Positions 8,667-22,524 of a stretch of 64,000 bases of DNA are shown here, piece after piece. Numbering within the stretch: the stretch's first letter is position 1; every line of letters begins with the position of its first letter. The notes below the pieces were generated by a model. That model saw only the letters and a program-made list of their open reading frames with translations. It ran no database searches and was not told where the DNA came from. The DNA comes from Colwellia sp. 39_35_sub15_T18 (GTDB taxonomy: Bacteria; Pseudomonadota; Gammaproteobacteria; Enterobacterales; Alteromonadaceae), in assembly GCA_002162675.1 (NCBI GenBank), contig MAAE01000025.1:62001-126000 (forward strand). The letters are read 5' to 3'. The position numbers and the translations under genes are program-made.

Positions 8667-10118
8667 TTAAGGGGTATGTGTTCCTACGCCCAAATCATCC
8701 ACGTTACTGATGATTGATTTAGATGATTTATGGTGACTATTCGCTAATATGTCAGCAGGGGAGTGAGCAATACGCAATCCCATATCGCTTTCTTGGCGAA
8801 TTAGTTCACCACGTAAAGAGTTTGCATAAACATCGGTAATTTTTACATCAACAAATTGACCAATAACTGAATGTGGAGCGACAAAGTTAACGGTACGATT
8901 ATTTTCTGTTTTACCTCGTAATTCCATCGGGTTTTTCTTTGAAGGGCCTTCAACAAGAATACGTTGTTCAGTGTTGAGCATTTGTCTGGCAATGCGTAAC
9001 GCTTGTTGAGTAATTCTGTTTTGTAAAATTTGTAAGCGCTGTTTTTTCGTTTCATCGCTAATATCGTCAGGTAAATCAGCGGCAGGTGTTCCGGGGCGAG
9101 CGCTGTATATAAAACTAAAGCTTAAATCAAAATTCACCGCTTCAATTAAATTCATCGTGGCCATAAAATCGTCTTCGCTTTCACCAGGAAAACCAATGAT
9201 AAAATCAGATGACATGCTAAGCTCAGGGCGAACTTTTTTCAATTTACGAATTTGTGATTTGTACTCTAAGGCGGTATGGTTACGTTTCATTTGTGTTAAT
9301 ATTCTATCACTGCCGCTTTGTACGGGTAAGTGTAGATGGTTTACCAATTCAGGTACATCAGCGTAAGCCTCAATAATATCGTTAGTAAATTCCACGGGGT
9401 GTGATGTGGTGTAACGAATACGGTCTATACCATCAATCGTTGCAACCAAGCGTACTAAATCGGCAAAGCGACAAATACTGTCATCGTGCATTTCACCGCG
9501 ATAAGCATTAACATTTTGTCCAAGCAAATTAACTTCGCGTACACCTTGCTCGGCAAGTTGGGCTATTTCATAAAGCACATCGTCAAGAGGACGGCTAACT
9601 TCTTCACCACGGGTATAAGGTACGACACAAAAAGTACAATATTTGCTACAACCTTCCATGATCGATACAAAAGCACTGGGTCCATCGGCCGTCGGTTCAG
9701 GCAAACGGTCAAACTTTTCTATTTCAGGAAAACTTACATCAACTATAGGGTTACTGCTTTGATAAAGCTGGTTAAGCATCTCAGGTAAGCGATGTAAGGT
9801 TTGGGGACCAAAAACCATATCAACAAAAGGGGCGCGTTGACGAATGGCTTCGCCTTCTTGTGAAGCAACGCAGCCTCCAACACCAATGAGTAGATCTGGT
9901 TTATTGTTTTTTAAGTTTTTCCAACGACCAAGCTGATGAAAAACCTTTTCTTGCGCTTTTTCTCGGATAGAGCAAGTGTTAAGCAAAATAACATCAGCAC
10001 TTTCGGCCTCTTCGGCCAGCTCAAAACCATGAGTTGAGTCTAATAATTCAGCTATCTTTTGCGAGTCGTACTCGTTCATCTGACAGCCCCAAGTTTTGAT
10101 GTATAACTTCTTAGTCAT
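8667..10118 (-). CDS. miaB: tRNA-2-methylthio-N6-dimethylallyladenosine synthase
   Basis: Radical SAM methylthiotransferase that converts i6A37 to ms2i6A37 in tRNA. The N-terminal UPF0004 domain holds the auxiliary cluster cysteines ([34 protein letters not shown]). The radical SAM motif is [18 protein letters not shown] (CxxxCxxC) near residue 157, and a TRAM domain follows at about 380-445. At 483 residues it is slightly longer than E. coli MiaB because of a Ser/Asp-rich C-terminal tail. First gene of the operon ending at lnt. Confidence 0.97.
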   Translation of the reverse strand: MTKKLYIKTWGCQMNEYDSQKIAELLDSTHGFELAEEAESADVILLNTCSIREKAQEKVFHQLGRWKNLKNNKPDLLIGVGGCVASQEGEAIRQRAPFVDMVFGPQTLHRLPEMLNQLYQSSNPIVDVSFPEIEKFDRLPEPTADGPSAFVSIMEGCSKYCTFCVVPYTRGEEVSRPLDDVLYEIAQLAEQGVREVNLLGQNVNAYRGEMHDDSICRFADLVRLVATIDGIDRIRYTTSHPVEFTNDIIEAYADVPELVNHLHLPVQSGSDRILTQMKRNHTALEYKSQIRKLKKVRPELSMSSDFIIGFPGESEDDFMATMNLIEAVNFDLSFSFIYSARPGTPAADLPDDISDETKKQRLQILQNRITQQALRIARQMLNTEQRILVEGPSKKNPMELRGKTENNRTVNFVAPHSVIGQFVDVKITDVYANSLRGELIRQESDMGLRIAHSPADILANSHHKSSKSIISNVDDLGVGTHTP

Positions 10119-10251
10119 TTACTTCACTCTTTACGCGTTTTATTTACTGGTATGAAATCACTTACCGAACGACAAAGCTTACAGCCGCTTCGATACTCGA
10201 TAAATAAAAGGAGGCGTATTTTATATTAAATTACAGTGTATTTCGAGCTTA

Positions 10252-12999
10252 TTAATTGTTCTGCTCTAATGGCAGACTTAATATTAATTGGCTACCGTTA
10301 TCTTGTTCATGAAATGTGTTGATTGAGCCTTTATGTTTACTGGCTATTTGACGAATATAATACATAGAGATATCAAACTTTATTTTGCTATCAAAATGAA
10401 TGAAACCTTGCTCGTCATCATAAATATTTAGCCAAACTTTGTTTTTAAACACTTGTAGCAACACTTTAAAATTTCGACCACTGCCTTTTATTACCACACA
10501 AGTTATGGCTTCAAATATTATCCGGTAAAGATCGGCTTGTAATTCATAGTTAAGGCTGTTGTCTTGAACATTTAGTTGATAAGTTAAATTAACTTGATAC
10601 TTGTGCTGCAAGTAATTGACGAAAAATGGCAACGCGATAGATAAAGTTTTGCCATCCAATGTATTTGGCTCAGGTGATGCTTGATGATTACCTAAATCAT
10701 CAAGACATTGTGCTAACAATGGTTTACTTTGCTCTACTTCGTCTTGGTTTATTAAATCTTGTACTAGGGTTAATTTTCTTTTTACTTGCAAGCTTACTTT
10801 GCCGTAATTATTGATATCATTCTTTAAAACATCATGAATATAGGCAATTGATTTACTGCGTAAATAGAGTAACCAAACGATTAAACCAACCACACAAAAT
10901 AACAGCAGGGCATAAAACAAACGAATTTTTGGTGTCCAATACCAAGGGAAGGCAACATCAATCTCAGTGTAGGCTTTAAAATTGCTCCATTGACCTAAGC
11001 TATTAGTGGCCATTATTTCAATGTGATATTCACCTGATGCTAAGCCGGTTAATGTTAATTGGTTACCATTAATTTGGTTCCAAGTGCTATTGTTTAAACG
11101 ATAACGAAACTGTTTTGGTGCTCCCGGTCTAAAGTCTAAGCTTGCTAAGTCTAAAGTAATCACATCATTACCACTGGCTATTGACATGGTTTTATTGAGT
11201 AAATAAGACTGACCTGAAATAGTCGTTTTGCTAATGTAAACTTTAGGGTTAAATTGCACTTGTGGAGCTAAATCTAAAGACAAAATGCCACTGTAATGGG
11301 AAGCGTAAACAATATTTTTATGTAATATAGTACTGCCGACAAAGGAATACTGCTCGGTATTTTCTATCATACTGAGTTGATAATTTCTCGGGTTAAAGCG
11401 ATATAAACCAGGCCTTCCTGCCACCCAAACTTCATCATTGACAAGTATCATATGACTAAATCGGTTACCTTGACCAAATTGAGCCAGTAATACCCCTTGT
11501 TTATTAAAGGCATAAATACCATCACCTAACGTAGAAGCAAATATTTTATTATCTGCTTCGAGTAAAGAAATAACTTTACTTGAGCTAGGTAAAGTTAAAT
11601 TTTCAATGGCTTTACTTTCGTTGATGACAATGTCGATGCCTGCTGTTGTGGCTAACCAAGTCGCGTCATTATCAAGGGGTAAAATATCAATGATCTCAGC
11701 TGAACTTAATCCATGCTCTGGTGCTATATGATCAATAAGTGATTTATTTGTTAAATCATAAATATAGACACCATTATGGTTAGTACTAAAATAAAGTAAG
11801 TTATCTTTATATTCCATTTTTAAAATAAGCTTATCATTATCAGAAAATGTTAATTTAGCAGTCTGCTGAGTTTCAGGGTTAAAACGCCATAGTCCATCAA
11901 AGGTTGCTATATATAATATGCCATTGATAGTTTCAATATTCGTGATGCTTAACCCTTGTTTGCTAAACGCTTCATTTACGTGATTATTAAAGACAGGTGA
12001 ATTAAAGTTTTGTAAACCAGCACCATAACTGCCAATGATAATTTCATCATTATATAATGCTAATTCATTGGCATTAATACTGATATCAAACACTTTTGGA
12101 ATATTTTTAATGGTACTCTCAGTGAGTTGGTTAATACCTTGACTACTTGCTACCCAAAGTACACCCGAACTATCATGTAGAAAACTTCTTGCCCTGACGG
12201 GGTTGGTATCACCAAATTTATGGGGGAGTTGCTCTAATGTTTTTCCAGAAAACTTGCTAACTATGCCTTGGCTACTGATGGTAAAAAAATTATTACTGCT
12301 GTATTCTTTTGTGGCGGCATAAATTTTGTGTGGTGATTCTATTGTTGTTTTATTGCCCTGATGATCAAAATGATAAATGTGTGTTTTAGCTATTGCTATA
12401 ACGCCAGAAGAAAGAGCAACAGTTGCTAGAATAGGCTCTGCTAGTAGTTGCTTTAGTTTGTTCTTTGAATCCAAGTTGTTTAACTGGTACAGGCCTTTTT
12501 TACTTGCTACGTAAAGGTGCTTATTATTATGTACTAACGTACTTATTTTAATATTATCTTTAATGAGGGAGATTGTTTTGGTATCGATATGATAACGATA
12601 AAGCTTGTCAGGAGCGTTGATAAAATAGCTGCCTTGAAAGCTGACTACGTCATAATAACTTTTACGTTCTATATCGGTAAATATTTTATCTGCTTGCCCA
12701 GTTTCAGGGTTAAAACGCCATAAACCATCGGTTTCTGTGGCTAATAATAAATGTTTTCCATCAAGAGTAACATCATGCAGCCAGTTAAATGATAGTGGCC
12801 ATGATTGATTGTTTGATGAAAAGCTGATGATTTGCTTACCATCAAAACGAGTGAGGCCACGCTGTCCAGCAAACCAAATAAAGCCTTTATTATCTTGTAC
12901 TAGACTACTGACATTAGCCATAGTACTTATCGATGATGTGTTATTTGCTAGGGAAGAAAAGCTATTAAGAATAGAAAAGCATAAAATAAGTGGCAGCAT
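10252..12999 (-). CDS. Beta-propeller sensor with degenerate histidine kinase module
   Basis: The domain order is that of one-protein hybrid propeller sensors: signal segment (LPLILCFSILNSFSSLA), about a dozen two-component-regulator propeller repeats (DNKGFIWFAGQRGLTRFDG, LLLATETDGLWRFNPETG), a Y_Y_Y domain (FRYRLNNSTWNQING...GEYHIEIMATNSLGQW), one membrane helix, then a cytoplasmic kinase-like region. The dimerisation segment has no canonical E/H motif and the ATPase N-box reads EAITCVVIKG without the asparagine, so it may be a pseudokinase. The track start at 13152 lies inside the upstream gene; I use the ATG at 12999, just after that gene's stop, but a start inside the overlap is possible. 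No response regulator is adjacent. Confidence 0.75.
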   Translation of the reverse strand: MLPLILCFSILNSFSSLANNTSSISTMANVSSLVQDNKGFIWFAGQRGLTRFDGKQIISFSSNNQSWPLSFNWLHDVTLDGKHLLLATETDGLWRFNPETGQADKIFTDIERKSYYDVVSFQGSYFINAPDKLYRYHIDTKTISLIKDNIKISTLVHNNKHLYVASKKGLYQLNNLDSKNKLKQLLAEPILATVALSSGVIAIAKTHIYHFDHQGNKTTIESPHKIYAATKEYSSNNFFTISSQGIVSKFSGKTLEQLPHKFGDTNPVRARSFLHDSSGVLWVASSQGINQLTESTIKNIPKVFDISINANELALYNDEIIIGSYGAGLQNFNSPVFNNHVNEAFSKQGLSITNIETINGILYIATFDGLWRFNPETQQTAKLTFSDNDKLILKMEYKDNLLYFSTNHNGVYIYDLTNKSLIDHIAPEHGLSSAEIIDILPLDNDATWLATTAGIDIVINESKAIENLTLPSSSKVISLLEADNKIFASTLGDGIYAFNKQGVLLAQFGQGNRFSHMILVNDEVWVAGRPGLYRFNPRNYQLSMIENTEQYSFVGSTILHKNIVYASHYSGILSLDLAPQVQFNPKVYISKTTISGQSYLLNKTMSIASGNDVITLDLASLDFRPGAPKQFRYRLNNSTWNQINGNQLTLTGLASGEYHIEIMATNSLGQWSNFKAYTEIDVAFPWYWTPKIRLFYALLLFCVVGLIVWLLYLRSKSIAYIHDVLKNDINNYGKVSLQVKRKLTLVQDLINQDEVEQSKPLLAQCLDDLGNHQASPEPNTLDGKTLSIALPFFVNYLQHKYQVNLTYQLNVQDNSLNYELQADLYRIIFEAITCVVIKGSGRNFKVLLQVFKNKVWLNIYDDEQGFIHFDSKIKFDISMYYIRQIASKHKGSINTFHEQDNGSQLILSLPLEQNN

Positions 13000-13027
13000 A
13001 AACTGCCACAGTACTTTAATATCTTTA

Positions 13028-13477
13028 TTAAATGATACTTTGAAAGTTGGTTTCGGGATGATCTCTTTGACCACAAGCGACAAAAACTTGCGGTAGTTCA
13101 TCGTCTGATGAGGGCTTTTGTACCAAAAGGTAAGTAGGTTTTCGTGGATCATCTGGGTGCTCTTTTACTGCCCAAGCTTGTTTTATTTTATCAGCATATT
13201 GCTGCCCGTATTTTACTGCGAAGGCTGTAGTAAGTATTTCAACACCAAAGTCATCCATTACCATCATAGTATTGCCATGGTAGCCACTTGTACTATCAAA
13301 ATCTATATCTACCGTTAAAATTTTATTTGATGGCAGTACTAAATCAGCACGTAGTTTTGCAACAACGGCTCTATCTGGATGTGATTTTAAATTGGTTCTA
13401 TTAGGCTTCTCTGTTAAATCGTACACTAGTTTAATATCATCATGTAGTCTTAATTCTTCTTTTTTTGCTGCAGTCAT
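13028..13477 (-). CDS. Conserved protein of unknown function
   Basis: A 149-residue soluble protein that I do not recognise. It has no signal peptide or membrane segment. An AAGGA ribosome site lies directly before the ATG, supporting translation. It is mixed alpha/beta by appearance, with an acidic central patch (LTVDIDFDSTSGYHG) and a C-terminal HPDDPRKPTYLLVQKP segment. It ends about 28 bp before the likely start of the propeller sensor and is probably cotranscribed with it. Confidence 0.7.
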   Translation of the reverse strand: MTAAKKEELRLHDDIKLVYDLTEKPNRTNLKSHPDRAVVAKLRADLVLPSNKILTVDIDFDSTSGYHGNTMMVMDDFGVEILTTAFAVKYGQQYADKIKQAWAVKEHPDDPRKPTYLLVQKPSSDDELPQVFVACGQRDHPETNFQSII

Positions 13478-13653
13478 AATCTTTCCTTTTTACCGTGTAA
13501 AGTGATTAAATATTGAAGTGCTTTTAAAACAAAGCTCTTTTAATATAGCGAATATTTTTTTTTAAACAAGCAAAAAATCAATTAATTGATAGGCTTACTT
13601 AATGTCGTTAGGTAGAATAATATTTTCATATAAAATGTGGTAACGATAAACGG

Positions 13654-14898
13654 ATGAGTGATTTTGATTGTGTTGTTATTGGTGGGGGAATGGTTGGTGC
13701 CGCTAGTGCCTTAGCCTTGGCAGAACAAGGCTTGAAAGTTGCGGTTATTGAGAAACATCAGCCTGATACCTTTGCCAATGAACAAGCATTAGACTTGAGA
13801 GTGTCGGCTATTTCATTATCGTCTCAATATTTACTTGAACAACTTGGTGCATGGTCGCAAGTAAAAGAATGGCGTGCCTGCCCTTATAAGCGTTTAGGTG
13901 TTTGGGAGCAGGAATATGCTTATACAGAGTTTAATGCTCAAGATATAGAGCAAAAACATTTAGGGCATATTGTCGAGAATCGCCTAATACAGCTTGCTTT
14001 ATGGCAACAAATTGCAGCGCATGACCGCGTAAGCCTTTTTTGTCCTGAAAGCTTAGTTAATTTAGAACAAGATAATGATAAGGTGACGTTAACGCTTTCA
14101 CAACATACTATTACTGCAAAATTAGTTATTGGCGCTGACGGGGCAAATTCACAGGTACGTAAGCTAGTTAATATCGGTATTACCGCATGGGATTATCAGC
14201 AATCAGCCATGTTGATTAATGTTGAAACGACACTTGGCCAGCAAGATATTACTTGGCAGCAGTTTTTTCCTACCGGACCTGTTGCCTTTTTGCCTCTGTC
14301 CAAACCGTTATCAAAACCTTTATCAAAGCAATCGCTTGCAAGTAAACAAGATGAACATAAAAAAAATGTTGGTTATGCTTCATTAGTTTGGTATCACCAG
14401 CGTGATGAAATTAAACGTTTATCATTATTATCAAATGCCCAGTTACAACAAGAAGTCTTAGCTCACTTCCCCAAACGATTAGGGGAAATTAAAGTGATTG
14501 ATAAGGCTGCTTTTCCGCTTACTCGTCGACATGCCAATAGTTATCAAAATAATAGAGTCTTGTTGCTTGGTGATGCCGCTCACACTATTAACCCGATGGC
14601 AGGTCAGGGTGTTAACTTAGGTTTTAAAGATGTTGTTGCTCTGCAAAATGTTATTGCTTCAGCAATCGCCGAGGGAAAATGTTGGCATAATATTGAGGTG
14701 TTAGCTCACTATGAAAAAATGAGACGTAAAGACAATTTATTAATGCAATCAACCATGGATGCTTTATATTTTAGCTTTAGCCACCCATCACCATTAGTAA
14801 AGTTATTACGAAATATAAGTTTGTTCGCGATTAATAAATTACCTGTTGTTAATAGTACCATCAAAAATAAAGCTTTGGCTTATGCCTGCGGTTTATAG
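13654..14898 (+). CDS. ubiF: FAD-dependent ubiquinone hydroxylase, UbiF/VisC family
   Basis: Flavoprotein monooxygenase of the UbiH/UbiF/VisC family in ubiquinone synthesis, 414 residues. Visible are the FAD-binding Rossmann motif VIGGGMVGAASALALAEQG near the N-terminus, the ATG/DG motif VIGADGANSQVRK, and the GD motif LLLGDAAHTINPMAGQGVNLGFKD. The closest impression is UbiF, which hydroxylates C6 of the demethoxy quinol, but UbiH or UbiI activity cannot be excluded. A Lys/Ser/Pro-rich insertion with a repeated LSKP unit near residue 215 is unusual and may be a surface loop. It is expressed alone and is convergent with the GNAT gene. Confidence 0.82.
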   Translation: MSDFDCVVIGGGMVGAASALALAEQGLKVAVIEKHQPDTFANEQALDLRVSAISLSSQYLLEQLGAWSQVKEWRACPYKRLGVWEQEYAYTEFNAQDIEQKHLGHIVENRLIQLALWQQIAAHDRVSLFCPESLVNLEQDNDKVTLTLSQHTITAKLVIGADGANSQVRKLVNIGITAWDYQQSAMLINVETTLGQQDITWQQFFPTGPVAFLPLSKPLSKPLSKQSLASKQDEHKKNVGYASLVWYHQRDEIKRLSLLSNAQLQQEVLAHFPKRLGEIKVIDKAAFPLTRRHANSYQNNRVLLLGDAAHTINPMAGQGVNLGFKDVVALQNVIASAIAEGKCWHNIEVLAHYEKMRRKDNLLMQSTMDALYFSFSHPSPLVKLLRNISLFAINKLPVVNSTIKNKALAYACGL

Positions 14899-14992
14899 CC
14901 TAGGCATTATAATCTATACTTTATCGCCTATGCTTTATAGCTTATGCTTTATACCTTATAGATTACGCTAGTGGTTTAGGTATAGCTAGGCT
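14897..14992. repeat. Nested inverted and direct repeats between convergent genes
   Basis: Outer arms AGCCTAG and CTAGGCT and inner arms AATCTATA and TATAGATT enclose near-repeats of TATGCTTTATAG. The element fills the gap between the stop codons of ubiF and the convergent GNAT gene, so it may serve as a transcription end, though it lacks a clean T run. Confidence 0.45.
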
Positions 14993-15471
14993 TAATGATT
15001 GAGATAATATTTTGCTTGGCTAACATCTGCTCTAGCCGCATTTATAGCACACGCCATTTGCTGCTTTGGCAAACCTGCTTCCATGAAAACTGAACCAACA
15101 GGATAGAAGTGGTGCTCTCTAAAGTAGGCTACACGCTCTAAAGGGCTGTAGATATAAACTTCTGCTAATGCTAATTCTTCAGCAATGCGAAACAAGCCTT
15201 GCATAACTATTTTATCAATGGCTGCTTGTCGATATTCCATGACTACAGCTATACGGCTAATTTGACCAGAAGACGATATACGCCCTGTTGCAATGGGCTC
15301 TTGAGAATTGTCATCACACACTAGCATATGAAATGCAGTTCGGTCATTGACATCAAATTCTATTCTTTTCGGAATACGCCTTTCACAAACAAAAACTTTT
15401 TCACGAACATTTTTTAATAGTGGTGCTGCTTGTTGCCACACCACCCTAGATACACTGTAGGACATACTCAA
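14992..15471 (-). CDS. GNAT family N-acetyltransferase
   Basis: A 159-residue single-domain acyl-CoA acyltransferase. The region GRISSSGQISRIAVVMEYRQAAIDKIVMQGLFRIAEELALAEVYIYS, split by its loop, follows the GNAT strand 4 to helix 3 to strand 5 pattern, with a weakened Q/RxxGxG/A pyrophosphate loop. The C-terminal FREHHFYPVGSVFMEAGLP is the usual closing element. The substrate is unknown. The 327-bp gap upstream contains its promoter and the purB terminator. Confidence 0.8.
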   Translation of the reverse strand: MSMSYSVSRVVWQQAAPLLKNVREKVFVCERRIPKRIEFDVNDRTAFHMLVCDDNSQEPIATGRISSSGQISRIAVVMEYRQAAIDKIVMQGLFRIAEELALAEVYIYSPLERVAYFREHHFYPVGSVFMEAGLPKQQMACAINAARADVSQAKYYLNH

Positions 15472-15799
15472 TAACCATTCTTTTTATGATTTAACGCAAC
15501 TGATATTAGCTAATTTAGTTAACATTACTTGACGTTAGTGAATGTTAACTTAGTCAAAAGGTAACACTATTAGATAAAAATTAGGTGAAACGATACTCAG
15601 AATAGTTATTGTTGTTGGGTGTGAAAATCGTAAACCTTACTTAAGCCTAGTTCATGTTTGGTTGTTTTTCAAACGATATAAACGTTTTTATTTATTATTA
15701 TACTCACTGCTATGATCGACTTGAATTTGATGAGTAATGAAACAAAAAAAGAAGACCGAAGTCTTCTTTTTACCAGTAACAAGTTAGCAATTATTCGAG
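15472..15799. other. Intergenic region between GNAT gene and purB
   Basis: This 328-bp stretch has no credible gene. It holds the upstream region of the GNAT gene and, near its right end, the purB terminator listed separately. Short near-repeats of GTTAAC/TTAGTTAACA occur around 15510-15560 and could be a regulator site, but this is weak. Confidence 0.4.
15744..15771. terminator. purB terminator, UUCG-type hairpin
   Basis: GAAGAC and GTCTTC flank CGAA on the plus strand, which reads TTCG on the minus strand, an extra-stable tetraloop, with A and T runs on both sides. It is placed 28 bp after the purB stop and can work in both directions. Confidence 0.85.
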
Positions 15800-17173
<1,374 letters not shown>

Positions 17174-17250
17174 TTATTCCTAGGTTGATTATTTTTTAAA
17201 AGTAATTCTAAAAGTAATATTGTTAAATTGTGTTGATTAAATTATGTTAG

Positions 17251-17889
17251 CTAAATTGTATTTAAGAGCTGTTTTGCGGTGTTTACTAATTTAGCTCTGC
17301 TAAATAAAACCGTTCTACGTTTACCGCCAACTTGGCGCCATAAAACGGCAGCTCTAATCCCCGCAAGTAGTAAGGCTCTTATTTTATGTTGATTTATCGT
17401 TTGTTTTAAAATACTTGGTTCGCCAGTTACTTGAATACGTGCACCAAGAGGGCTAATGATGTCACTATATATACTAGCAAAACTTGATACCAATGTTTCA
17501 CTGGCGATTGAGTAATGCTCAAGCTGCCTTTTACTGGCTTCAATGCGTTCACCAAGCTGGGTAAGTTGCTTAGGCTGTTTAATTAATCTTCGCTCTAAAT
17601 TGATCAAGCTAATAAGGTAGCGAGTAAATTCAGGGTCTTTAACTTTATTTTTCTTGGACGAATTATCACCTAAATGATCAATGAGTAATTGCAGGCCCCG
17701 TTTTATATTGACTAATTGACCACCATAAACGGCTAAAGTATTTTCTGGTGATGTTTCGATTATGCTCTGCAATAGCACTTCTAGATCGTGATTTTCTTGT
17801 TCTGCAAGAGAAAGCCCATGGCGAGAAATTTGTTGGACAAGATATGCTACTTGGCATATAGCGGCAAAAGTTATAGTTTGATCTTTCAT
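17251..17889 (-). CDS. hflD: HflD homologue (lysogeny regulator family)
   Basis: A 212-residue helical protein of the HflD/YcfC family, peripheral on the inner membrane, always found between mnmA and purB. E. coli HflD binds the lambda CII activator; its host role is not settled. The N-terminal pattern (AAICQVAYLVQQISRHG) and C-terminal KIRALLLAGIRAAVLWRQVGGKR are characteristic. Confidence 0.92.
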   Translation of the reverse strand: MKDQTITFAAICQVAYLVQQISRHGLSLAEQENHDLEVLLQSIIETSPENTLAVYGGQLVNIKRGLQLLIDHLGDNSSKKNKVKDPEFTRYLISLINLERRLIKQPKQLTQLGERIEASKRQLEHYSIASETLVSSFASIYSDIISPLGARIQVTGEPSILKQTINQHKIRALLLAGIRAAVLWRQVGGKRRTVLFSRAKLVNTAKQLLNTI

Positions 17890-17935
17890 TTATGCTCTAA
17901 ACTGTTTTGTTGATTGTATAAGTTGCGATTGTTTT

Positions 17936-19105
17936 TTAACGGACAAGGGTATTTATAATACCACCGCCTAAGCAAACATCATCTTGATAAAAAACGACTG
18001 ATTGCCCGGGTGTTACAGAGCTTTGTGGTTCATCAAAATCTATTTGGTATTCGTTTATACTTGCTTGTGTATCTATTGGTGAAACAGTACAAGCGACATC
18101 TTGTTGTCGATAACGGGTTTTTACTGTGCACCTAATTGGCGTTGATAATTCTTGGCGATCAACCCAGTGCAACTGGTTAGCAATCAGACCTTTTGAAAAC
18201 AGGCGAGGGTGGTTATGCCCTTGACCGACAATGAGTACATTGCGCAATAAATCTTTTTCAACGACATACCATGGCTCTTCGCCAGCAGCAGCTAAACCAC
18301 CTATACGTAAGCCTTTTCGCTGACCTAAGGTGTGATACATTAATCCGTCATGATGACCCACTTTTACACCCTCAGCAGATTCTATAATGCCGGGTTGTGC
18401 GGGTAAATACTGGCCTAAAAAATCTTTAAATTTACGCTCTCCAATAAAGCATATACCTGTGCTGTCTTTTTTATTATGAGTAACTAAACCTGCTTGTTCA
18501 GCAATAGCACGTACTTCAGGTTTTTCAATATGGCCAACAGGAAATAAAGTATGAGCAAGCTGTTTTTCATCTAGCGTATAGAGAAAATAACTTTGATCTT
18601 TATTGTTATCTAAACCACGGATCATTTTCCAATGACCGTCTCTACTTTCTTTTTGTACATAATGGCCTGTGGCAATGTAATCTGCGCCGAGATCTTCACA
18701 GGCAAACTCTAAAAAGGCTTTAAATTTAATCTCTTTGTTACACATGATGTCTGGGTTTGGTGTACGACCCGCTTTATATTCTGCTAAGAAGTACTCAAAA
18801 ACATTATCCCAGTATTCAGTCGCGAAATTAATGGTATGCAATTTTATTGATAATTTGTCACAAATCGCTTGAGCATCTTTTAAGTCGGTGGCAGCAGCGC
18901 AATATTCATCGGTGTCATCTTCTTCCCAGTTTTTCATAAACAAACCTTCCACTTGGTAGCCTTGCTCTTTTAGTAAGTAAGCAGATACCGAGGAGTCGAC
19001 ACCACCTGACATGCCAACGATGACCTTCTTTTCTTGCGGAGAAGGGTCTTGTGGTAAAAAATGCGGTAAGGATTTTGATTGTGAATTTGAAGATGAGAGA
19101 GACAT
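17936..19105 (-). CDS. mnmA: tRNA-specific 2-thiouridylase
   Basis: PP-loop ATPase that thiolates U34 of tRNA Lys, Glu and Gln using sulfur relayed by the Tus system. It shows the PP-loop [15 protein letters not shown], the catalytic cysteine in [11 protein letters not shown] and the partner cysteine in [12 protein letters not shown], then the C-terminal beta-barrel. The track starts at a TTG (19129); I chose the ATG at 19105, giving 389 residues. Upstream of hflD in the usual cluster. Confidence 0.96.
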   Translation of the reverse strand: MSLSSSNSQSKSLPHFLPQDPSPQEKKVIVGMSGGVDSSVSAYLLKEQGYQVEGLFMKNWEEDDTDEYCAAATDLKDAQAICDKLSIKLHTINFATEYWDNVFEYFLAEYKAGRTPNPDIMCNKEIKFKAFLEFACEDLGADYIATGHYVQKESRDGHWKMIRGLDNNKDQSYFLYTLDEKQLAHTLFPVGHIEKPEVRAIAEQAGLVTHNKKDSTGICFIGERKFKDFLGQYLPAQPGIIESAEGVKVGHHDGLMYHTLGQRKGLRIGGLAAAGEEPWYVVEKDLLRNVLIVGQGHNHPRLFSKGLIANQLHWVDRQELSTPIRCTVKTRYRQQDVACTVSPIDTQASINEYQIDFDEPQSSVTPGQSVVFYQDDVCLGGGIINTLVR

Positions 19106-19183
19106 TTTAGTTATTGTGCTAATTAACAAGGCGCAAAATTATACCATGCGCATTAGTTTGGTGAAATAGTGAGAAGAGATTAG

Positions 19184-19789
19184 TTATTTAATTATCTTAT
19201 AACAACCGTTGTCAATATTATCGATAGTCCATTGTCCTATGGCGTAGCGAATTAATCTCAAGGTTGGAAAGCCAATATTAGCCGTCATTCTACGTACCTG
19301 CCTATTTCGACCTTCAGTAATAATGATTTCAAGCCAAGTCGTGGGAATGCTAGCGCGCTCTCTAATAGAAGGCACTCTAGGCCAAACATTTGGCGTTGTT
19401 ATGATGCGGGTTTTAGCGGGTAGCGTCATACCATCTTTAAGCATAACGCCTTGCCTAAGCTTATCTAAATCATTTTTCTGTGGCCTACCTTCCACTTGAA
19501 CCCAATAAGTTTTTGCGGTTTTCTTTTTTGGATGGGCAATCTTATGTTGTAATTGACCGTCGTTAGTTAACAGTAGTAAACCTTCACTGTCTCTATCTAA
19601 TCTACCTGCAGCGTAGATGCCCTCTATCTGAATAAAGTCTTTTAATGTTTGACGGTTCTCTTGGTCAGTAAATTGGCATAAAACATCAAAAGGCTTATTG
19701 AAAAGCACTAATTTGCGATCTTCTATCGCTGGTCGTACCTTGGTACTCGTTCTTGTGCTACGTCTTATGCTACCGTTGTTATTGTTCAT
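19184..19789 (-). CDS. rluE: 23S rRNA pseudouridine synthase RluE
   Basis: RsuA/RluE-subfamily synthase with the catalytic aspartate motif [19 protein letters not shown] and the conserved [10 protein letters not shown] segment. It lacks an S4 domain, as RluE does; RluE modifies U2457 of 23S rRNA. The ATG at 19789 (201 residues) is preferred over the track's TTG at 19819. It is divergent from icd, as in E. coli where rluE flanks icd. Confidence 0.92.
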   Translation of the reverse strand: MNNNNGSIRRSTRTSTKVRPAIEDRKLVLFNKPFDVLCQFTDQENRQTLKDFIQIEGIYAAGRLDRDSEGLLLLTNDGQLQHKIAHPKKKTAKTYWVQVEGRPQKNDLDKLRQGVMLKDGMTLPAKTRIITTPNVWPRVPSIRERASIPTTWLEIIITEGRNRQVRRMTANIGFPTLRLIRYAIGQWTIDNIDNGCYKIIK

Positions 19790-19867
19790 TACTGCCTTGG
19801 GTTTTTGTGGTAAAAGCAATTAGTGCTTATACATAGCTATTTAACTATGCTATGAATTATTATAATA

Positions 19868-19879
19868 TATCGCGCGATA
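19868..19879. promoter_or_regulatory. Palindrome in the rluE/icd divergent region
   Basis: TATCGCGCGATA is a perfect 12-bp palindrome in otherwise AT-rich sequence between the divergent rluE and monomeric icd genes. It could be an operator; no regulator is identified. Confidence 0.35.
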
Positions 19880-19939
19880 AAATGAATGTTAAATAATAAC
19901 GGTTAACCAATGATTCGTTAATCGACTTAAGCGAGTTAA

Positions 19940-22216
<2,277 letters not shown>

Positions 22217-22524
22217 ATTTTTTAAATTAAAATAAGTAAAATGCGTTAAAGGGCTAAGTTACAACGCTTAGCTCTTCTTTTAATGTGCTTTTGGGTATTA
22301 TTTATTCAGGTATTATTTAATAAGTTTATTTTCATTATCACCAATAAATGATTAGTGTAATTACTCTTTTTAATCTACCTTAGCCAAAAAAAGCTATATC
22401 TATTATTAGATTAAGTAAAATAAATCAATCTTTACTTTAATATCCATTGATTTATCGTATTGTTTCTTTTATAAAAATCATAAGCATTGTTCGATGCTTA
22501 GACTTCCAATTAGGAGTGCACTTT
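22217..22524. other. Intergenic region between the two icd genes
   Basis: This 308-bp gap contains a terminator for the first icd gene and then an AT-rich stretch with a direct repeat GTATTATTTA (two copies spaced by 5 bases, near 22296-22320). The dimeric icd therefore probably has its own promoter here. No ORF or RNA gene is supported; the track extends the dimeric icd into this region without a ribosome site. Confidence 0.5.
22251..22281 (+). terminator. Terminator after monomeric icd
   Basis: GGGCTAAG and CTTAGCTC form an 8-bp stem with one G-T pair around an 8-base loop, followed by TTCTTTT. It is 35 bp after the stop codon. Confidence 0.65.

Noticed and set aside
13100-13152. Track start of the propeller sensor at 13152
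   Set aside because: It would overlap the upstream gene by 125 bp, and the added residues precede the signal segment. A start near 12999 fits better, though it is not certain.
22447-22524. Longer N-terminus for dimeric icd
   Set aside because: No ribosome site at 22447, whereas TAGGAG precedes 22525 at normal spacing, and Icd proteins start at this point.
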